Source of the DNA: Lentisphaerota bacterium | GTDB taxonomy: Bacteria; Verrucomicrobiota; Lentisphaeria; Oligosphaerales; JABHEG01 | Assembly (NCBI GenBank): GCA_018676675.1 | Contig: JABHEG010000378.1 | Span: 1 to 64,000, forward strand | Reading direction: 5' to 3' | Length of the DNA stretch: 64,000 nt | Shown here: one piece after another, positions 28,201 through 38,300 of the stretch | Position numbering within the stretch: the stretch's first letter is position 1 | Layout: each line of letters begins with the position of its first letter | The notes under the pieces: generated by a model | The model's database searches: none | What the model saw: only the letters and a program-made list of their open reading frames with translations | What the model was told of the DNA's origin: nothing | Position numbers and translations under genes: made by a program

Positions 28201-30013
28201 CGGCCGGTTCGAAACTGATGCCGAAGTGGTCGTCATATCCGAGGCCGGCCTCTCACTCCTCGGCGCAACAACCGCTCACGTGGAAACAGAGGTGCTCCTC
28301 CAGCCGGGAGACGTGCAGGACGTGGATTTGGACATCCCCGAGGCCCCGGATTCCCTCCGGAGCGTCAAGATCCGGGCGCCAGTCCCAAACGCCGCTGCGC
28401 AGCAGGAAGCCCCGCCACACACACTCGCCTGGACCACTAAACCACAGCCCCGGACCCTGGTCCTGACCGGGAACACGCAGGTCCCCGGCAACGTCGATCT
28501 GGACATCCTGCTGACGGCCTCCCCTCCCCCGGCAGAGGCAAACGTGTTCAGCACCGGCGGTCCTAACACAATCGCTGCCCTGACTGATGGAGATTGGGAA
28601 AGCAATACGGCCACATCCGTGATGTTTGTTCCGGACGAGACCATCACCCTCAACATCGACCTGAAACAGCCCTGCAGAATCGATGCGGTCCGCTGGATGC
28701 AGTGGTGGGCCACCACCTCGAGCAAGAAAACAGCTTACCTGCTCAAGCAGGCCCGAGTAGCGATCAGCGACGATGACTTCGATGAAGATGTGCGCGAACT
28801 GGCAGTCGTGACGGATGCCGGTCCACACCCCAATTTCGGGACACCAATCCCCTACACCGTCGCAGCCGGCGCTCAGGAAGCCCGCTATGTGCGGCTGGAA
28901 ATTGCCCCACAACCTGGATCTGCCGTCTATCTGTCCGAGGTGCTCGTGGATGGGAAACCAAAAGACGAGACGGTGACGGGAGCCCCCCTCACCGTCACTC
29001 GTCTGGCAGCCGCCTCACTTGATGGCCAAACTCTCCCCCAAACGATCATGGCGGCAACCGACTCCGGTGTCCTGATTGCCCTCAAGCCAGATGGTGGCAT
29101 CCGCTGGATGAGCAGACTCGGAGCCCGCATCAATGATGTCGCCACTGCCGACCTCACCGGCGACGGCATCGACGAAATCATCGTCGGGCGGCGTGACTAC
29201 CTCCTCCAGGTGCTCGATGCCGATGGCAACGAGCTCTGGAAAAGGGCCCTTGAGTACTACCGCAAACCGCCAAGCGTCAATGTCGTGCGAACCGGAGACA
29301 TCGATGGTGATGGCACTCCCGAAGTCATTGCAGGAGGCGAGAACTGGCGATTCTACGCATTCACAGCCACCGGTGAGGAGCTGTGGAACTATGAGACCGT
29401 CCACCCATCACGTTCGGGAGCAGTCGCTGATCTTGATGGCGATGGCAAGGCTGAAGTCATTTGCGGGACGCACTACTACTGGGCCAGCGTACTCGATGGA
29501 GAGGGGAAACAGCGCTGGCGCAAGAGCTTCGGCCCGATCTGCTATGACATCGCCACAGGGAGCTTTGATGGGAACGGAACTCGAGGCGTCGTCTTCGGGA
29601 GCGGAGACGGCATGATTCACTACGCCGGACACGATGGAGAGAAGCGGCTGTCCTACCCCACCGGGGACGAAGTGACACGTGTTGCCGCCGCCGATCTGGA
29701 TGGAGATGGCGTGGACGAAATACTGGGGGGATCGCTCAACTACAACGTCTACTGCTTCGGAGCCGACGGCCAACGCCGTTGGCGCGTCGATGCCGGGGCT
29801 GCCGTGTCATCGCTGATGACGTGGCCAACGGCGCAGGGGGCGCTCGTCGTAGCGGGAACGTCCGGGGGCCGCCTCCTCAGCATCACAGCGACAGGCGACG
29901 TCCTGGCTGTCACGGAATTGGGAAGTGAGATCATCGACACCGTTCTTGACCGGAGTGGTGCGGTCACCGTTGCCACAGCGGACGGGATGATCCACAGAGT
30001 AGCTAACCGCTGA
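25277..30013 (+). CDS. Large secreted heparinase II/III-like protein with discoidin-like and FG-GAP/VCBS domains
   Basis: This 1578-residue exported protein has a signal segment at about 31-51 (RICVLALAFLACGTTLAA) after a long basic leader. A beta-sandwich follows (about 60-230). The alpha/alpha-toroid plus beta-sheet heparinase II/III region spans about 390-860; it includes VPHNHQTFPGLGALFAG, GGHKHLDGNSLPRLTLYD and a KFHNSVTVF stretch. A discoidin/F5-8C-like domain lies near 1090-1225. Five or more FG-GAP repeats with calcium-type Asp motifs (DLTGDGIDE, DIDGDGTPE, DLDGDGKAE, DLDGDGVDE) occupy about 1240-1570. The end probably forms a beta-propeller for glycan or protein binding. ATG 25277 has GAGGA 9 bases upstream. 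It is probably a polysaccharide lyase or an inactive binding homologue. Confidence 0.82.
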   Translation: MPIRTATRPQTSIVTAPTESPGHRREGTANSLRRICVLALAFLACGTTLAAPPEAELETLLSFTTTDGMVQTWNRQNPSRFLKTTVDPAETADGSPALHLGATSLTAEGSHYFGVIVPLPKPMDLTRKRVVFKARTNHPDATRAFYVRAYNHNETKPAWSFQSWSGPLHGTWREFSLQPSLSLSGLSWEAGVVEDRVGSSIDRVEFIIGTRDDEAPVDILIGSLQCAPRIGTLQDLTTTPSFTTDAPLVADGAAVSIVLHPATAAGATAAATIVSAVTERTGVRLEARPGTPQDRQPDTNAIVLGNVNNNPAMLLLYARYFTPVDSLCPGPGGSLVHTVCNPFGKGTNILVGGATDDAGLVRAAEALCHAIRQQPAAPSLALPRLFEKHYSESFLKRYGWADDAPSGDRLAQGLKAGQAALDRGQHTSIAGVLRSVAQRYMLTGHSVEAKLYVQLWDLYAESAVADPSKFGGPWGFDSDFPSIMVVAGWDVIEEDPALTDEERIRTTKSLGRWLAEAVIPPCAGAATSTHVPHNHQTFPGLGALFAGLYFTQHLDIIEGKVWLGIADAMFSRQAGYTKPYEDCNGYQWLTNGHLMRYCLARPDFTLFENGNGEHIVNYCIGTMDNLGYQVPYGDTGSWKCWNSEMVCLDMFAFATDSPQARWAANRKRDLKNTFEAHAFYQLEPGVPPDQFNGVSVWPLDSHYYQTHRTDNRPPVERCFDKISFREAMTPKAAYLLLDGLSNGGHKHLDGNSLPRLTLYDRIWLADNDYYKAPVKFHNSVTVFRDGQSAAIPPYTELIGAGESPLFGYSKTKISDYAGVDWTRTIVWLKHAQAFVILDRLAALSDSEYQFRTLWHGVGAAELNADGLLLTQNGPTLWIQIAAGPVLDLRDDHELGKNWQGYPHAERVVRSLQAVATVQLKESESYLYASVLHGQADGQAAPWLVEFMEGADAVKLTTPHGDYGVLLGPYTGPTPHGRFETDAEVVVISEAGLSLLGATTAHVETEVLLQPGDVQDVDLDIPEAPDSLRSVKIRAPVPNAAAQQEAPPHTLAWTTKPQPRTLVLTGNTQVPGNVDLDILLTASPPPAEANVFSTGGPNTIAALTDGDWESNTATSVMFVPDETITLNIDLKQPCRIDAVRWMQWWATTSSKKTAYLLKQARVAISDDDFDEDVRELAVVTDAGPHPNFGTPIPYTVAAGAQEARYVRLEIAPQPGSAVYLSEVLVDGKPKDETVTGAPLTVTRLAAASLDGQTLPQTIMAATDSGVLIALKPDGGIRWMSRLGARINDVATADLTGDGIDEIIVGRRDYLLQVLDADGNELWKRALEYYRKPPSVNVVRTGDIDGDGTPEVIAGGENWRFYAFTATGEELWNYETVHPSRSGAVADLDGDGKAEVICGTHYYWASVLDGEGKQRWRKSFGPICYDIATGSFDGNGTRGVVFGSGDGMIHYAGHDGEKRLSYPTGDEVTRVAAADLDGDGVDEILGGSLNYNVYCFGADGQRRWRVDAGAAVSSLMTWPTAQGALVVAGTSGGRLLSITATGDVLAVTELGSEIIDTVLDRSGAVTVATADGMIHRVANR

Positions 30014-30056
30014 GGCGATCTCCGCCTCGTCGTAACACAGAGACATCGAGGATCTG

Positions 30057-31346
30057 ATGAGTACCAACACACTTGCGCTTCTGGGTGGCACGGCGGTTGG
30101 GGCACCCGCCCCCGAACCACACCCGTCCTTCACCGAGGAAACACTCACCCGCGTCACCGACTTGATGCGAGCCCATCGCACCGTCGGACTCAACAAGGGA
30201 GTTCCCGAGATCAGGGAAGCCGAGGAGGCCATAGCCGCGTGGCAGGGCGTAGAAAACTGCCTGCTGGCTTCGTCGGGACATGCCGCCTTGCATGACTGTA
30301 TTATCGGCCTGGAGATCTCCTCTGAGGACGAGGTGATCACCACCCCCTTCACATGGGGAGCGTCGATCGCCTGCATCCTGCACAACAACGCCATCCCGGT
30401 GTTCGTTGATGTGTGTCCGGAGACCGGGCTGCTGGATCCCGCCAAGGTCGAGGCCGCCATCACCCCCAGAACAAAGGGCATCCTGGCTGTCCACATCTTC
30501 GGACAGGCAGCGAATCTGACGGCCCTGCGGGACATCGCCGATCGCCATGGCCTCGCCCTCATCGAGGACGGAAGTCAGGCCCACGGCGCGATCCACGCCA
30601 ACCGGAAAGTAGGGAGCTTCGGAGACGCCGCAGGCTTCTCATGCATGGGGGGAAAACTCCTCGCAAGCGCGGAAGGCGGTTACATGGTCAGCCCCAGGGA
30701 GGATGTCTACTGGAATGCGGCGCTCTGTGGACAGCACATGGGGCGGTCCTCCGAGGAGGGTTTCCCGCGCGAAAGACTCGGAAAGTACATCGATTCTCTC
30801 ATCCACACCTACCGCCTGTCGCCGCTTGTGGCTGTGATGCTGACGGAGCAGGTAAAGAAGATTGACGCCGAGAACGAGGGCCGCCGAACCAATGTCGCTA
30901 CGTTCCGACGCAAAATGGCCGGCGTCACGATGGTCGACTTCCCAACCTACCTCGAGGGTGACAACCCGGCCTACCACATGCTGACAACCAACTTCAACGC
31001 CGACGCAGCCGGAGTGAAGAAGGGCACCGTCCTTCAAGCCCTCAAAGCGGAAGGCGTAACCTGCGGCCAATACGTCCCCTCCCCCATCACAATGTGGCCA
31101 CGCCTGCACTGGCAGACGTACGATGGCCCCAAGATCATGTGGACCGAGAATCTGCGCCGCAGCGGGATTGATTACCGGGAAGTTGCCCTGCCCAACTGTG
31201 AACTGAAGATCGCACGCTCAATTGAAATGGGCTGGAATTTCGTCGTCCCAAGCAACCCCAAGATGAGCCAACTGGCGAGCGCCTTCCACAAGGTCCAGGA
31301 AAGCCTTCCCGCTCTCAGAGACTGGGAGAACGCCAATCCTGAATGA
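30057..31346 (+). CDS. DegT/DnrJ/EryC1/StrS family aminotransferase
   Basis: This 429-residue PLP-dependent enzyme is of the sugar aminotransferase type. Visible landmarks are LASSGHAALHD (cofactor phosphate site), DEVITTPFTWGASIACILHNNAIPVFVDV, IEDGSQAHGA (Asp to pyridine N) and the Schiff-base Lys in CMGGKLLASAEGG, Lys200. These enzymes transfer amino groups to nucleotide-linked keto-sugars or act as dehydratases; the acceptor is unknown here. AGGA lies 5-6 bases before ATG 30057. It follows the heparinase-like gene after 43 bases and may be co-transcribed with it. Confidence 0.88.
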   Translation: MSTNTLALLGGTAVGAPAPEPHPSFTEETLTRVTDLMRAHRTVGLNKGVPEIREAEEAIAAWQGVENCLLASSGHAALHDCIIGLEISSEDEVITTPFTWGASIACILHNNAIPVFVDVCPETGLLDPAKVEAAITPRTKGILAVHIFGQAANLTALRDIADRHGLALIEDGSQAHGAIHANRKVGSFGDAAGFSCMGGKLLASAEGGYMVSPREDVYWNAALCGQHMGRSSEEGFPRERLGKYIDSLIHTYRLSPLVAVMLTEQVKKIDAENEGRRTNVATFRRKMAGVTMVDFPTYLEGDNPAYHMLTTNFNADAAGVKKGTVLQALKAEGVTCGQYVPSPITMWPRLHWQTYDGPKIMWTENLRRSGIDYREVALPNCELKIARSIEMGWNFVVPSNPKMSQLASAFHKVQESLPALRDWENANPE

Positions 31347-31380
31347 TGGTTGAGTTCCTCGGCGCCCCCTCGACACTGTC

Positions 31381-32112
31381 TCAGGCGGTGACGTCTTCGA
31401 CCCGGTGAATGTCGGCTAAGGCCAGGGGCCGTCGCAGGCGAACATCGAAGACAGCGTCTTCAGGCGGGAGGACGTCCTCAATCGTGTCAGCCGTCGGTGG
31501 AAGTCCCTTCTCGGCCAGCGTGGCAAGGATCTTCCCACGGAACACGTCGAAGCTGCCAACCAACAAACAACCGCCGCTGAAATTGAAAGCGGCCTGTGAA
31601 CGCCTGACCCAAAGCACGACTGGCCGACAATCAGGCCCGGGCGTCGATACCCATCCGCCAATCTCGTTCAGCAGGCCCCACGTGTCGGCCGAAAGGCACG
31701 CTCGAAGGGCCGCGTCGTTTCCCATTTCCGGCAACTGGTCGCTGATCGTCTTGAAGTTCTGCTTGAGTTGGCTGCCGTGGAAGCAGTCGGAGTATTCAAG
31801 AGCATTCTGTCGACTCGAGGTGAAGTCGATGCCGCTGTCTCCCAGGTCCCGTTCTGTCCAACACAGGATGTCGCTGAACCTGATCTGATAGACCTTCCCG
31901 AAGTGCTCCTCCTTCAGGACAAAATCGAAGCCTGCTCTCACCGCAACCTGCAGGCCCGCGATCAGAGCCAGCAACCGCGGGCGGATGCAGGCAAAAGGGT
32001 CGGTCGCGGGAACGAGACCATCTGCCAGATCACCCGCACTCATTCCACGATAGAGGAACTCGCCGTCTACACGCTCCTGCCAAAGCCCTTGCAGTGTACC
32101 GTCAAAACTCAA
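31381..32112 (-). CDS. Unknown protein with ADP-ribosyltransferase-like motifs
   Basis: This protein of about 243 residues is not from a family I can name. Three motifs in order recall ADP-ribosyltransferase-like folds: EFLYRGMSAGDLADGL near the N-terminus (an Arg following a beta strand), DFTSSRQNALEYS in the middle (the S-T-S-like strand), and a C-terminal stretch VFDVRLRRPLALADIHRVED where the usual catalytic Glu would fall but an Asp is seen. The match is weak and the function is unproven. TTG 32112 is my preferred start because AGGAG lies exactly 8 bases upstream. Upstream alternatives reach 32214 and include GTG 32121. It lies alone on the minus strand between plus-strand genes. Confidence 0.55.
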   Translation of the reverse strand: MSFDGTLQGLWQERVDGEFLYRGMSAGDLADGLVPATDPFACIRPRLLALIAGLQVAVRAGFDFVLKEEHFGKVYQIRFSDILCWTERDLGDSGIDFTSSRQNALEYSDCFHGSQLKQNFKTISDQLPEMGNDAALRACLSADTWGLLNEIGGWVSTPGPDCRPVVLWVRRSQAAFNFSGGCLLVGSFDVFRGKILATLAEKGLPPTADTIEDVLPPEDAVFDVRLRRPLALADIHRVEDVTA

Positions 32113-32302
32113 CGAACTCACTCCTGTCTGGTCGGGAACAACGCAATGCCCGCAATCTACTGTGGGAAAGCACCCCTTCACTCCGGGGGATGAAAAGGTG
32201 CACATCTTGCGCAAGAGTATGGGACAGCGCGTTGCGTGGAGTTAGGGCTTTGCCGGCTCCGGCAGGAGGCAGCCCCCGTCGCCTCTCTCAGATGGAGATC
32301 CA

Positions 32303-35300
32303 GTGTTGAAGTATCGTTCGCTGACAATCAGCCACCGTATTGGCCTCTTCTGCGGACTGGCCGTTCTGTTCATCTCCTCCAGCCCGGGTGCCACCATTTC
32401 GTACTTCGCAGTATGGGGAAAAGGGCGCTGGACTGGTGCCATTCGCGTCCTTGACGGGCGCTTGGTCAACGCGACGCCCTACAGCTTTGAACCGCAGTAC
32501 GGCGACCAATTCGAAGGCACCGGGCAGGAACCCAGATGGTTGACCGGCGTGAGCACTGGTGCAGACGGCGTCACCTTCACCGTCGAGGCGGACGGACCGC
32601 ACACGCTGGTCCTGAAGATCGCCGAAGAGTCAATCCACATCACGAGTGCTGAGTTGGGAGGCGATACCTGCCGAGTCCTGCGACCGAGTTCAGGGAACCC
32701 GGAGGCAATTGTGGTCGGACAAGGGGACGTGAACCGTGTGCCTGATTCGTTGCGGACCATGAGCCTGCCGGATCGCGCCCAGCTTCCCAGCCCCCCGGAT
32801 CACATCCGTTCACTACCGACTGACTGGCACACGCAGAATGCCCCCCTCATACTACATTTAGCCACCGAGCGTGCCTGCGAACTCCGCATTCGACGCTTCG
32901 GCATGGGCGACGGATTGCTCTACCTGGAGATCAGCCGCCAAGACGGACCTCTACCGGACATCGTCCGTCTCTCTCTCGGCAACTGGACGACCTCAGCCAC
33001 CGCGATTCACAACCAGCGTCTGTGGCTGTCGCTGGAGCCCTATTTCGGGTACCTGGAGGTCAGAGTTCAGGGCGCTGATTCAGCCCTGTCCGAGACAACG
33101 ACGCCGACCACGCTGGTTGAAACGCGAGGGACACAGCTCTACCTGAATGCAGAGCCTTTCCTGGTCAAGGGAACACTGCCACGAAACATGCCCGACAGCG
33201 ATGGGGCATTTCTGAAGGCACTGGGGGCAAACACAATCCGAGTTCGGGATGTAACCGTTGCGGAGCGGCATCAGTTCATGGCGATTGTCGTGGCTCACAT
33301 GGGACCGGGTCGGATATGCGAAGCAGACACATGCCCTACCGACGAGCGCTTCTTCGATGCTGCGGAATACTACCTGGACAACGTCCGCGAGCGTGTTCCC
33401 TGGGCCGCGACATCACCAAACACACTGATCGTCCAGCTCGGGAACGAGCAAATCACGGGCGCAGACCCATGGCAGAAGTTCTTCGGAGAAGTCCACCCGA
33501 TCGAGCGGCTTGATTGGCTCCTAACCGCTGCCTGGAACATCGGGAAGCCCCTCGCCCCTATGCTTCCCTTTGGGTACTCGAACTGTGCCTTCGGCTACCG
33601 CGCTCCCGACTTCCTCGACCTGTATTTGCACAACACCTACCTGGCAAAAGACAGGAACTGGCCTCCCCTCGCCGACTTCATGGCCTTCCAAGGCTGTGAC
33701 AGGCGTCCCTATGTCCACACCGAGTTCGGCGCCAATCGGTACATGCCCCAGGCCTGCATCGGGGGCAGGAACAGCCCCGTGCTGGAGAAAATCCACGCGT
33801 GGAACTACCCGAATCGATGGGCCGAATACAGCGAAGCAGGCACGTGCGGAGGCACCAACTACTGCATGTATGACTACGACCCCACAACTGTCGGCCCCGA
33901 TTCCTGGGACAAGGGATTCACCAACTTCGGGATCATGACAATGCATCGAAACCCCAAGCTCGCCTGCTGGGAGCTCTGGCACATATGGCGGGATTTTGAG
34001 CTTAAACCGGGCGTTTCCCGGCAGAAAATTGAGTTCACCTACCGGCGGGAGTACTGGGCCCGTAACGCCGTGCTCACGATCGAGGACACCACAGGGACAA
34101 GAACTGTCGCTTTGAGCGACATCAGCCCTCGCGAGAACCGAACGCTTCCTCTCCCTGGCGAATCGCCCTGGCTCCGCTGGCAAATCGACTACACGACCCA
34201 TCGAGGGCTTCCAATGATCGCCATGGGCGTCTGGCCCCCTGAACGTGAGAAAGGAGCCTTCCTGGAACTGATAGCGGACAGACAAACGGGGCCTTTCCTC
34301 CGAGAGCTGATGGGCACAGAAGTCGTCAGTGCTGACGGGAGCCCAGCCCCGCGAACTCTGAAGGAAATGGAACGTGACGACCGGACTGTCGTTGTGGGAT
34401 TCAGAAAGCCCGATGGGGTGACCTATCTGACTTGCTTCTCTACCCGACGCCCGAAGCAGGGCCTCTATCATGAGAACACCTCGATCGACGTCGCCTTCGC
34501 CGGTTCAGTTTCCCGCGTGGATGAATGGACCGGCCTCGAGATCCCGGAACAGACGACCTGTGAGGCAGTTCCCGGGGGCTCGCGCATTCATGGCATTCGG
34601 GTCCCTCACATATCCCCATCCTACGGACATCGTTCCCGTCAGCCGGTCGAGCTACCCGTCTTCCGCGTGACGCCGGCAGGAGCACCCCCACCCGCCAGTC
34701 GCAGACCAACCGATGAACCGGCGTTCCCATGGCGCATACTCCGCTCTCCTCCCTCGCTGCCTGTCCGGAAGCTCCCGCAGCAAGAGCGGTGTGTGGTGAA
34801 CATGTGGGTTGCCTTCCCAAATCAACCGGAAGCCCCGGTCGCCTCCTGGGAGTCCGTGCGCGGCCTCGGGAAGCTAAAGCTCACGAAGACACGCGATGGC
34901 TGCCCCGCCCTCAACTGCCGCGGGAACGTGGGTGCCGCATGGCGCCGCTTCAGCTTCACCTTCAGAGCGACCCGAACCACCGATGCCCAGCTCCGCTTCG
35001 GGGGCCAGTGGTTCAGGCAGCCCCCCGCGGACGGGGAAGCCCCCCAATGGACGGAGAAGTATGCCCTGCTCGATGACATCACCATCCTCGCCGACGATCA
35101 AGCCCTGTGCGAATCAGGCTTCGAACGTGGCCTCACATCAATCCCTGAGGCCCGCATGCGGGGGGAAGCCTCCGTGACCCGCCACCCCGGCTGGGTTCAC
35201 CAGGGGGAAGCCGCGGCCATTGTCTCCTACAACCACTACCTCATGGTCCCGGTGACACTCGTGGAAGGCAAGGTCTACACTGTCTCCGCCTTCTACCGCG

Positions 35301-35338
35301 CAAAACCTGATGGCTTCCTCGCTGCTCCCCAGGAATGA
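32303..35338 (+). CDS. Secreted GH2-like (clan GH-A) glycoside hydrolase
   Basis: This 1011-residue protein begins with a signal peptide (HRIGLFCGLAVLFISSSPGATI). Beta-sandwich domains cover about 35-285, then a TIM-barrel-like region. The barrel has the clan GH-A acid/base motif QLGNEQITG and a likely nucleophile in PYVHTEFGANR, as in GH2 beta-galactosidases and glucuronidases, though the barrel is divergent. C-terminal beta domains follow, including a carbohydrate-binding-like end. The start is GTG 32303, with TTG 32306 as an alternative; GGAG lies 5-8 bases upstream. It is followed after 32 bases by a GH42-like gene, so both probably attack the same glycan. Confidence 0.72.
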   Translation: MLKYRSLTISHRIGLFCGLAVLFISSSPGATISYFAVWGKGRWTGAIRVLDGRLVNATPYSFEPQYGDQFEGTGQEPRWLTGVSTGADGVTFTVEADGPHTLVLKIAEESIHITSAELGGDTCRVLRPSSGNPEAIVVGQGDVNRVPDSLRTMSLPDRAQLPSPPDHIRSLPTDWHTQNAPLILHLATERACELRIRRFGMGDGLLYLEISRQDGPLPDIVRLSLGNWTTSATAIHNQRLWLSLEPYFGYLEVRVQGADSALSETTTPTTLVETRGTQLYLNAEPFLVKGTLPRNMPDSDGAFLKALGANTIRVRDVTVAERHQFMAIVVAHMGPGRICEADTCPTDERFFDAAEYYLDNVRERVPWAATSPNTLIVQLGNEQITGADPWQKFFGEVHPIERLDWLLTAAWNIGKPLAPMLPFGYSNCAFGYRAPDFLDLYLHNTYLAKDRNWPPLADFMAFQGCDRRPYVHTEFGANRYMPQACIGGRNSPVLEKIHAWNYPNRWAEYSEAGTCGGTNYCMYDYDPTTVGPDSWDKGFTNFGIMTMHRNPKLACWELWHIWRDFELKPGVSRQKIEFTYRREYWARNAVLTIEDTTGTRTVALSDISPRENRTLPLPGESPWLRWQIDYTTHRGLPMIAMGVWPPEREKGAFLELIADRQTGPFLRELMGTEVVSADGSPAPRTLKEMERDDRTVVVGFRKPDGVTYLTCFSTRRPKQGLYHENTSIDVAFAGSVSRVDEWTGLEIPEQTTCEAVPGGSRIHGIRVPHISPSYGHRSRQPVELPVFRVTPAGAPPPASRRPTDEPAFPWRILRSPPSLPVRKLPQQERCVVNMWVAFPNQPEAPVASWESVRGLGKLKLTKTRDGCPALNCRGNVGAAWRRFSFTFRATRTTDAQLRFGGQWFRQPPADGEAPQWTEKYALLDDITILADDQALCESGFERGLTSIPEARMRGEASVTRHPGWVHQGEAAAIVSYNHYLMVPVTLVEGKVYTVSAFYRAKPDGFLAAPQE

Positions 35339-35370
35339 GGCCGGTACATCCCACCAACGAAAGGAAACAG

Positions 35371-38300
35371 ATGACGTTCCGAACAGCATCCGGCATGGTC
35401 GCCCTCCTTCTCGCGACCTGTGCGCAGGCCCAGGTTGAGTCCCCGGGAGAACTCCTGAAGAACCCCGGTTTTGACACACAGAGCGCCGATGGGACACTGC
35501 CGGCCCACTGGAACACGACCACCGATCGCGTCCTCTGGCGCGAGAGAGTTTACATGAGCCAGGACTACGAAATTGTCTCAAAAGCACCGACCTACGTCCT
35601 GGCCACCCAGGATATCCAGCTGAAGAAAGGACAGACGTACACGCTCACTGTGAACTGCCGGGGGGAGAATGGTGCCGTTATCGGTGCGCTCATCGTGCAC
35701 GGCGAGACCAAGGTCCATCGAGAGATGCCTCTCATATGGAACGCAGAACCAACGGCTGACTACGAGGACCACGTCCGCACCTTCGTGGCCCCGAACCCGA
35801 AAGCCCGCCTCTTCCTCTACAACATCGCCAAGACACAGGGCACGATCTGCTACAATCACGTGTCCCTGCGGGAAGGTGAGCCAGATGTGCCGGTCATCTC
35901 GCAACTGTCCTTCCGGAAAATCGACCGCCCCCTGACCCCGCCGCCGACCACGCCGCACATTCCCTGGGCAACACCGCTCACAGGAGGACCGCTCAAGGCG
36001 TTCATCACACTCCGCAACTTCCGCTGCCTCCGCCAAGTGGTAGAGCTCCAACAACGCCTGGATCTCGACTGTGACGTGATCCACACAGGGGCTTCCGGAA
36101 ACGAGTGTTCCTCCGAGACGGGCCGCCGAGCCATGAAGCGGCTGACCGATGAGTTCTACGAGGTCTATGTCGTTCCCAGCCGCGTTCCCGCTCCCTTGCG
36201 TAAGGCCATTCAGGAACGAGTTGAGAAGGGCGCCGGTTTAGTCATTATTGAGGGCTTTGCCCGGACCCGGGAATTGCTGGATGCCAAGGCGCTGCATTCC
36301 GCTCCCCAAGACCATCCCCTGCGCCAGGGGATCCCGTGGGAGAGCCTGCCGCATAACACGCTTGAGGATATCGAGACTGGCGTTCTAGGCAAGGGCCGCG
36401 TCGTTCGTCTTTCCTTCCCGCGAGAGCGCGGCCGGGTCTGGGGACTGATGCCATACGGGCATAAGCTTACAGCCTACCGGACCAGACAGTTCGAATATTG
36501 GGAGTATTGGGAGGCCCTTTTCGCAAAGGCGTTTTGCTGGGCTGCCGGCAGGGAAACACGTGCTTCACTTTCCCTGGTATCCACAGCCCCTCGATCGGCT
36601 ATCCTACAGGCGCAGGATTCCCCTCCCGACGCGACCGCGTCCGTCATCTGTCGCAGCGCTCGGGAGATTCGCTTCGACGGGCCAATGCTGCGCTGGGAGC
36701 CAACCGACCACCCGATCAAGAACGGGCGCCTGAAGTTGACCATTCCCGCCGCAATGCCGGCCGGGGAAGTCCTGATCGACACGGTGATCAAGGACGCCCA
36801 GGGGGGCGTCTCAGGGTGGCACAGTCTCGCAACCAGACTACCGCAGAAGGTCACGATCAGGGAACTGACACCTGAGCAAACCGTCTCCAACGGGGATGGC
36901 GCCATCGAGTTGTCGGCCGAGTTGTCCGCCCCAACCATCTGTCGAGTTATTCTGGAGACCTCGTTGATTGATGCGTTCGGTCGGCGAGTCGTCCAGTCAG
37001 TCACCGAACACAGCGTCGGCACCACTGCCCAGCGCATCCCTATCCTCCTGTCGCCCCCCACGCCCATCTGTGTTCATCACAAGGCATTCGTCCGGGCCCT
37101 GGCTGATGGGAGAGAGCAGGACAGCCGTTGGGTCACGGTGTTGTTCCCCGACGTCGGCCGGGAAGCCGTGGATGCGGACTTTGTGGCCATGCCCTGGGGC
37201 CCGGGAATGTCCCACCCGGTGACGGCGGAGGCGTACCGTGCCCGCACCCGAGAGTTGGGGCTCAATGGTGAGTTCGCCAGAACACCCTACCTGACCACGG
37301 AGGGAGGACTCCTGGCCGCAGGCTACATCGGCGGCATGCACATGTTCCGCGAGAACAGGAACACCGGCACGGGCATTCGCTCACGCTGCCTCAGCGATCC
37401 CGAACAGATCGCCCAGCATGTCCGTAGAGCCAGGGAAGCAGCCGGTGAGCAGCAACCGTATGGGTTGTTCGCGGTCGGCATCACAGACGAGGCCTTCCTT
37501 TCCTCGCGACACGACCGCAATGAGCTCTGCCACGGTCCGCACTGTCAGAAACGGTACCGGCACTGGTTGCGCAGCAAGTATGGAACGTTGGTTGCCCTCA
37601 ACCAGGAATGGGGACGCACCTATGCAAGCTGGGAAGAGGTCGTCGGAGCCCGGACGGAAGACGTGCGCGGCAAACTGAACGTTGCGCCGTTCGTGGACTT
37701 CCGCACGTTCATGACTGATGTCTGGGTTGATGCGTGCAAGACCGTTACTGACGCCTACCACGACGTGGCCCCAAACGTCCCCATCGGCCACACCAACACG
37801 TTCGGCCCCGGCCCTTTCAACGGGAACGACTACTGGAAACTCTGCACACAGACCGGGTTCGCCTGGGGCCAGGAATACTCCGAAGCGATCAAAGCCACGG
37901 GGCACAAAGCCATCTTTGATCTATGGCGCAGTTTCGCCGACACGCCTGAGGCCCAGGGCTCCCGAACCATGGCCAGCAGACCTGACCGACCGTTCTTCAA
38001 CCACGGCTGGATCGGGTATCAGCACAGCGTCGCGGCAGCACGCTACGAGCCTTGGTGGCTTGCCCTCCACGGAGCTCGCGGCGTCAGCTATTTCGCCACC
38101 AACGCCAGTGACGCCAGCCGCGGCGTGTCGTGGGCTCTGGTATACCCGACCCTAAGCCTGACACCCTACTCAGTGGCCGTCCGGGACGCGCTCCGCGATC
38201 TCCGCAACGGTTGCGGGAAGCTCCTCATGGAATACACGCGCCACGAACCGCAGATCGCCCTCCTTTGGTCCCACGCATCCATGCTCACAGCCTGGTGTGA

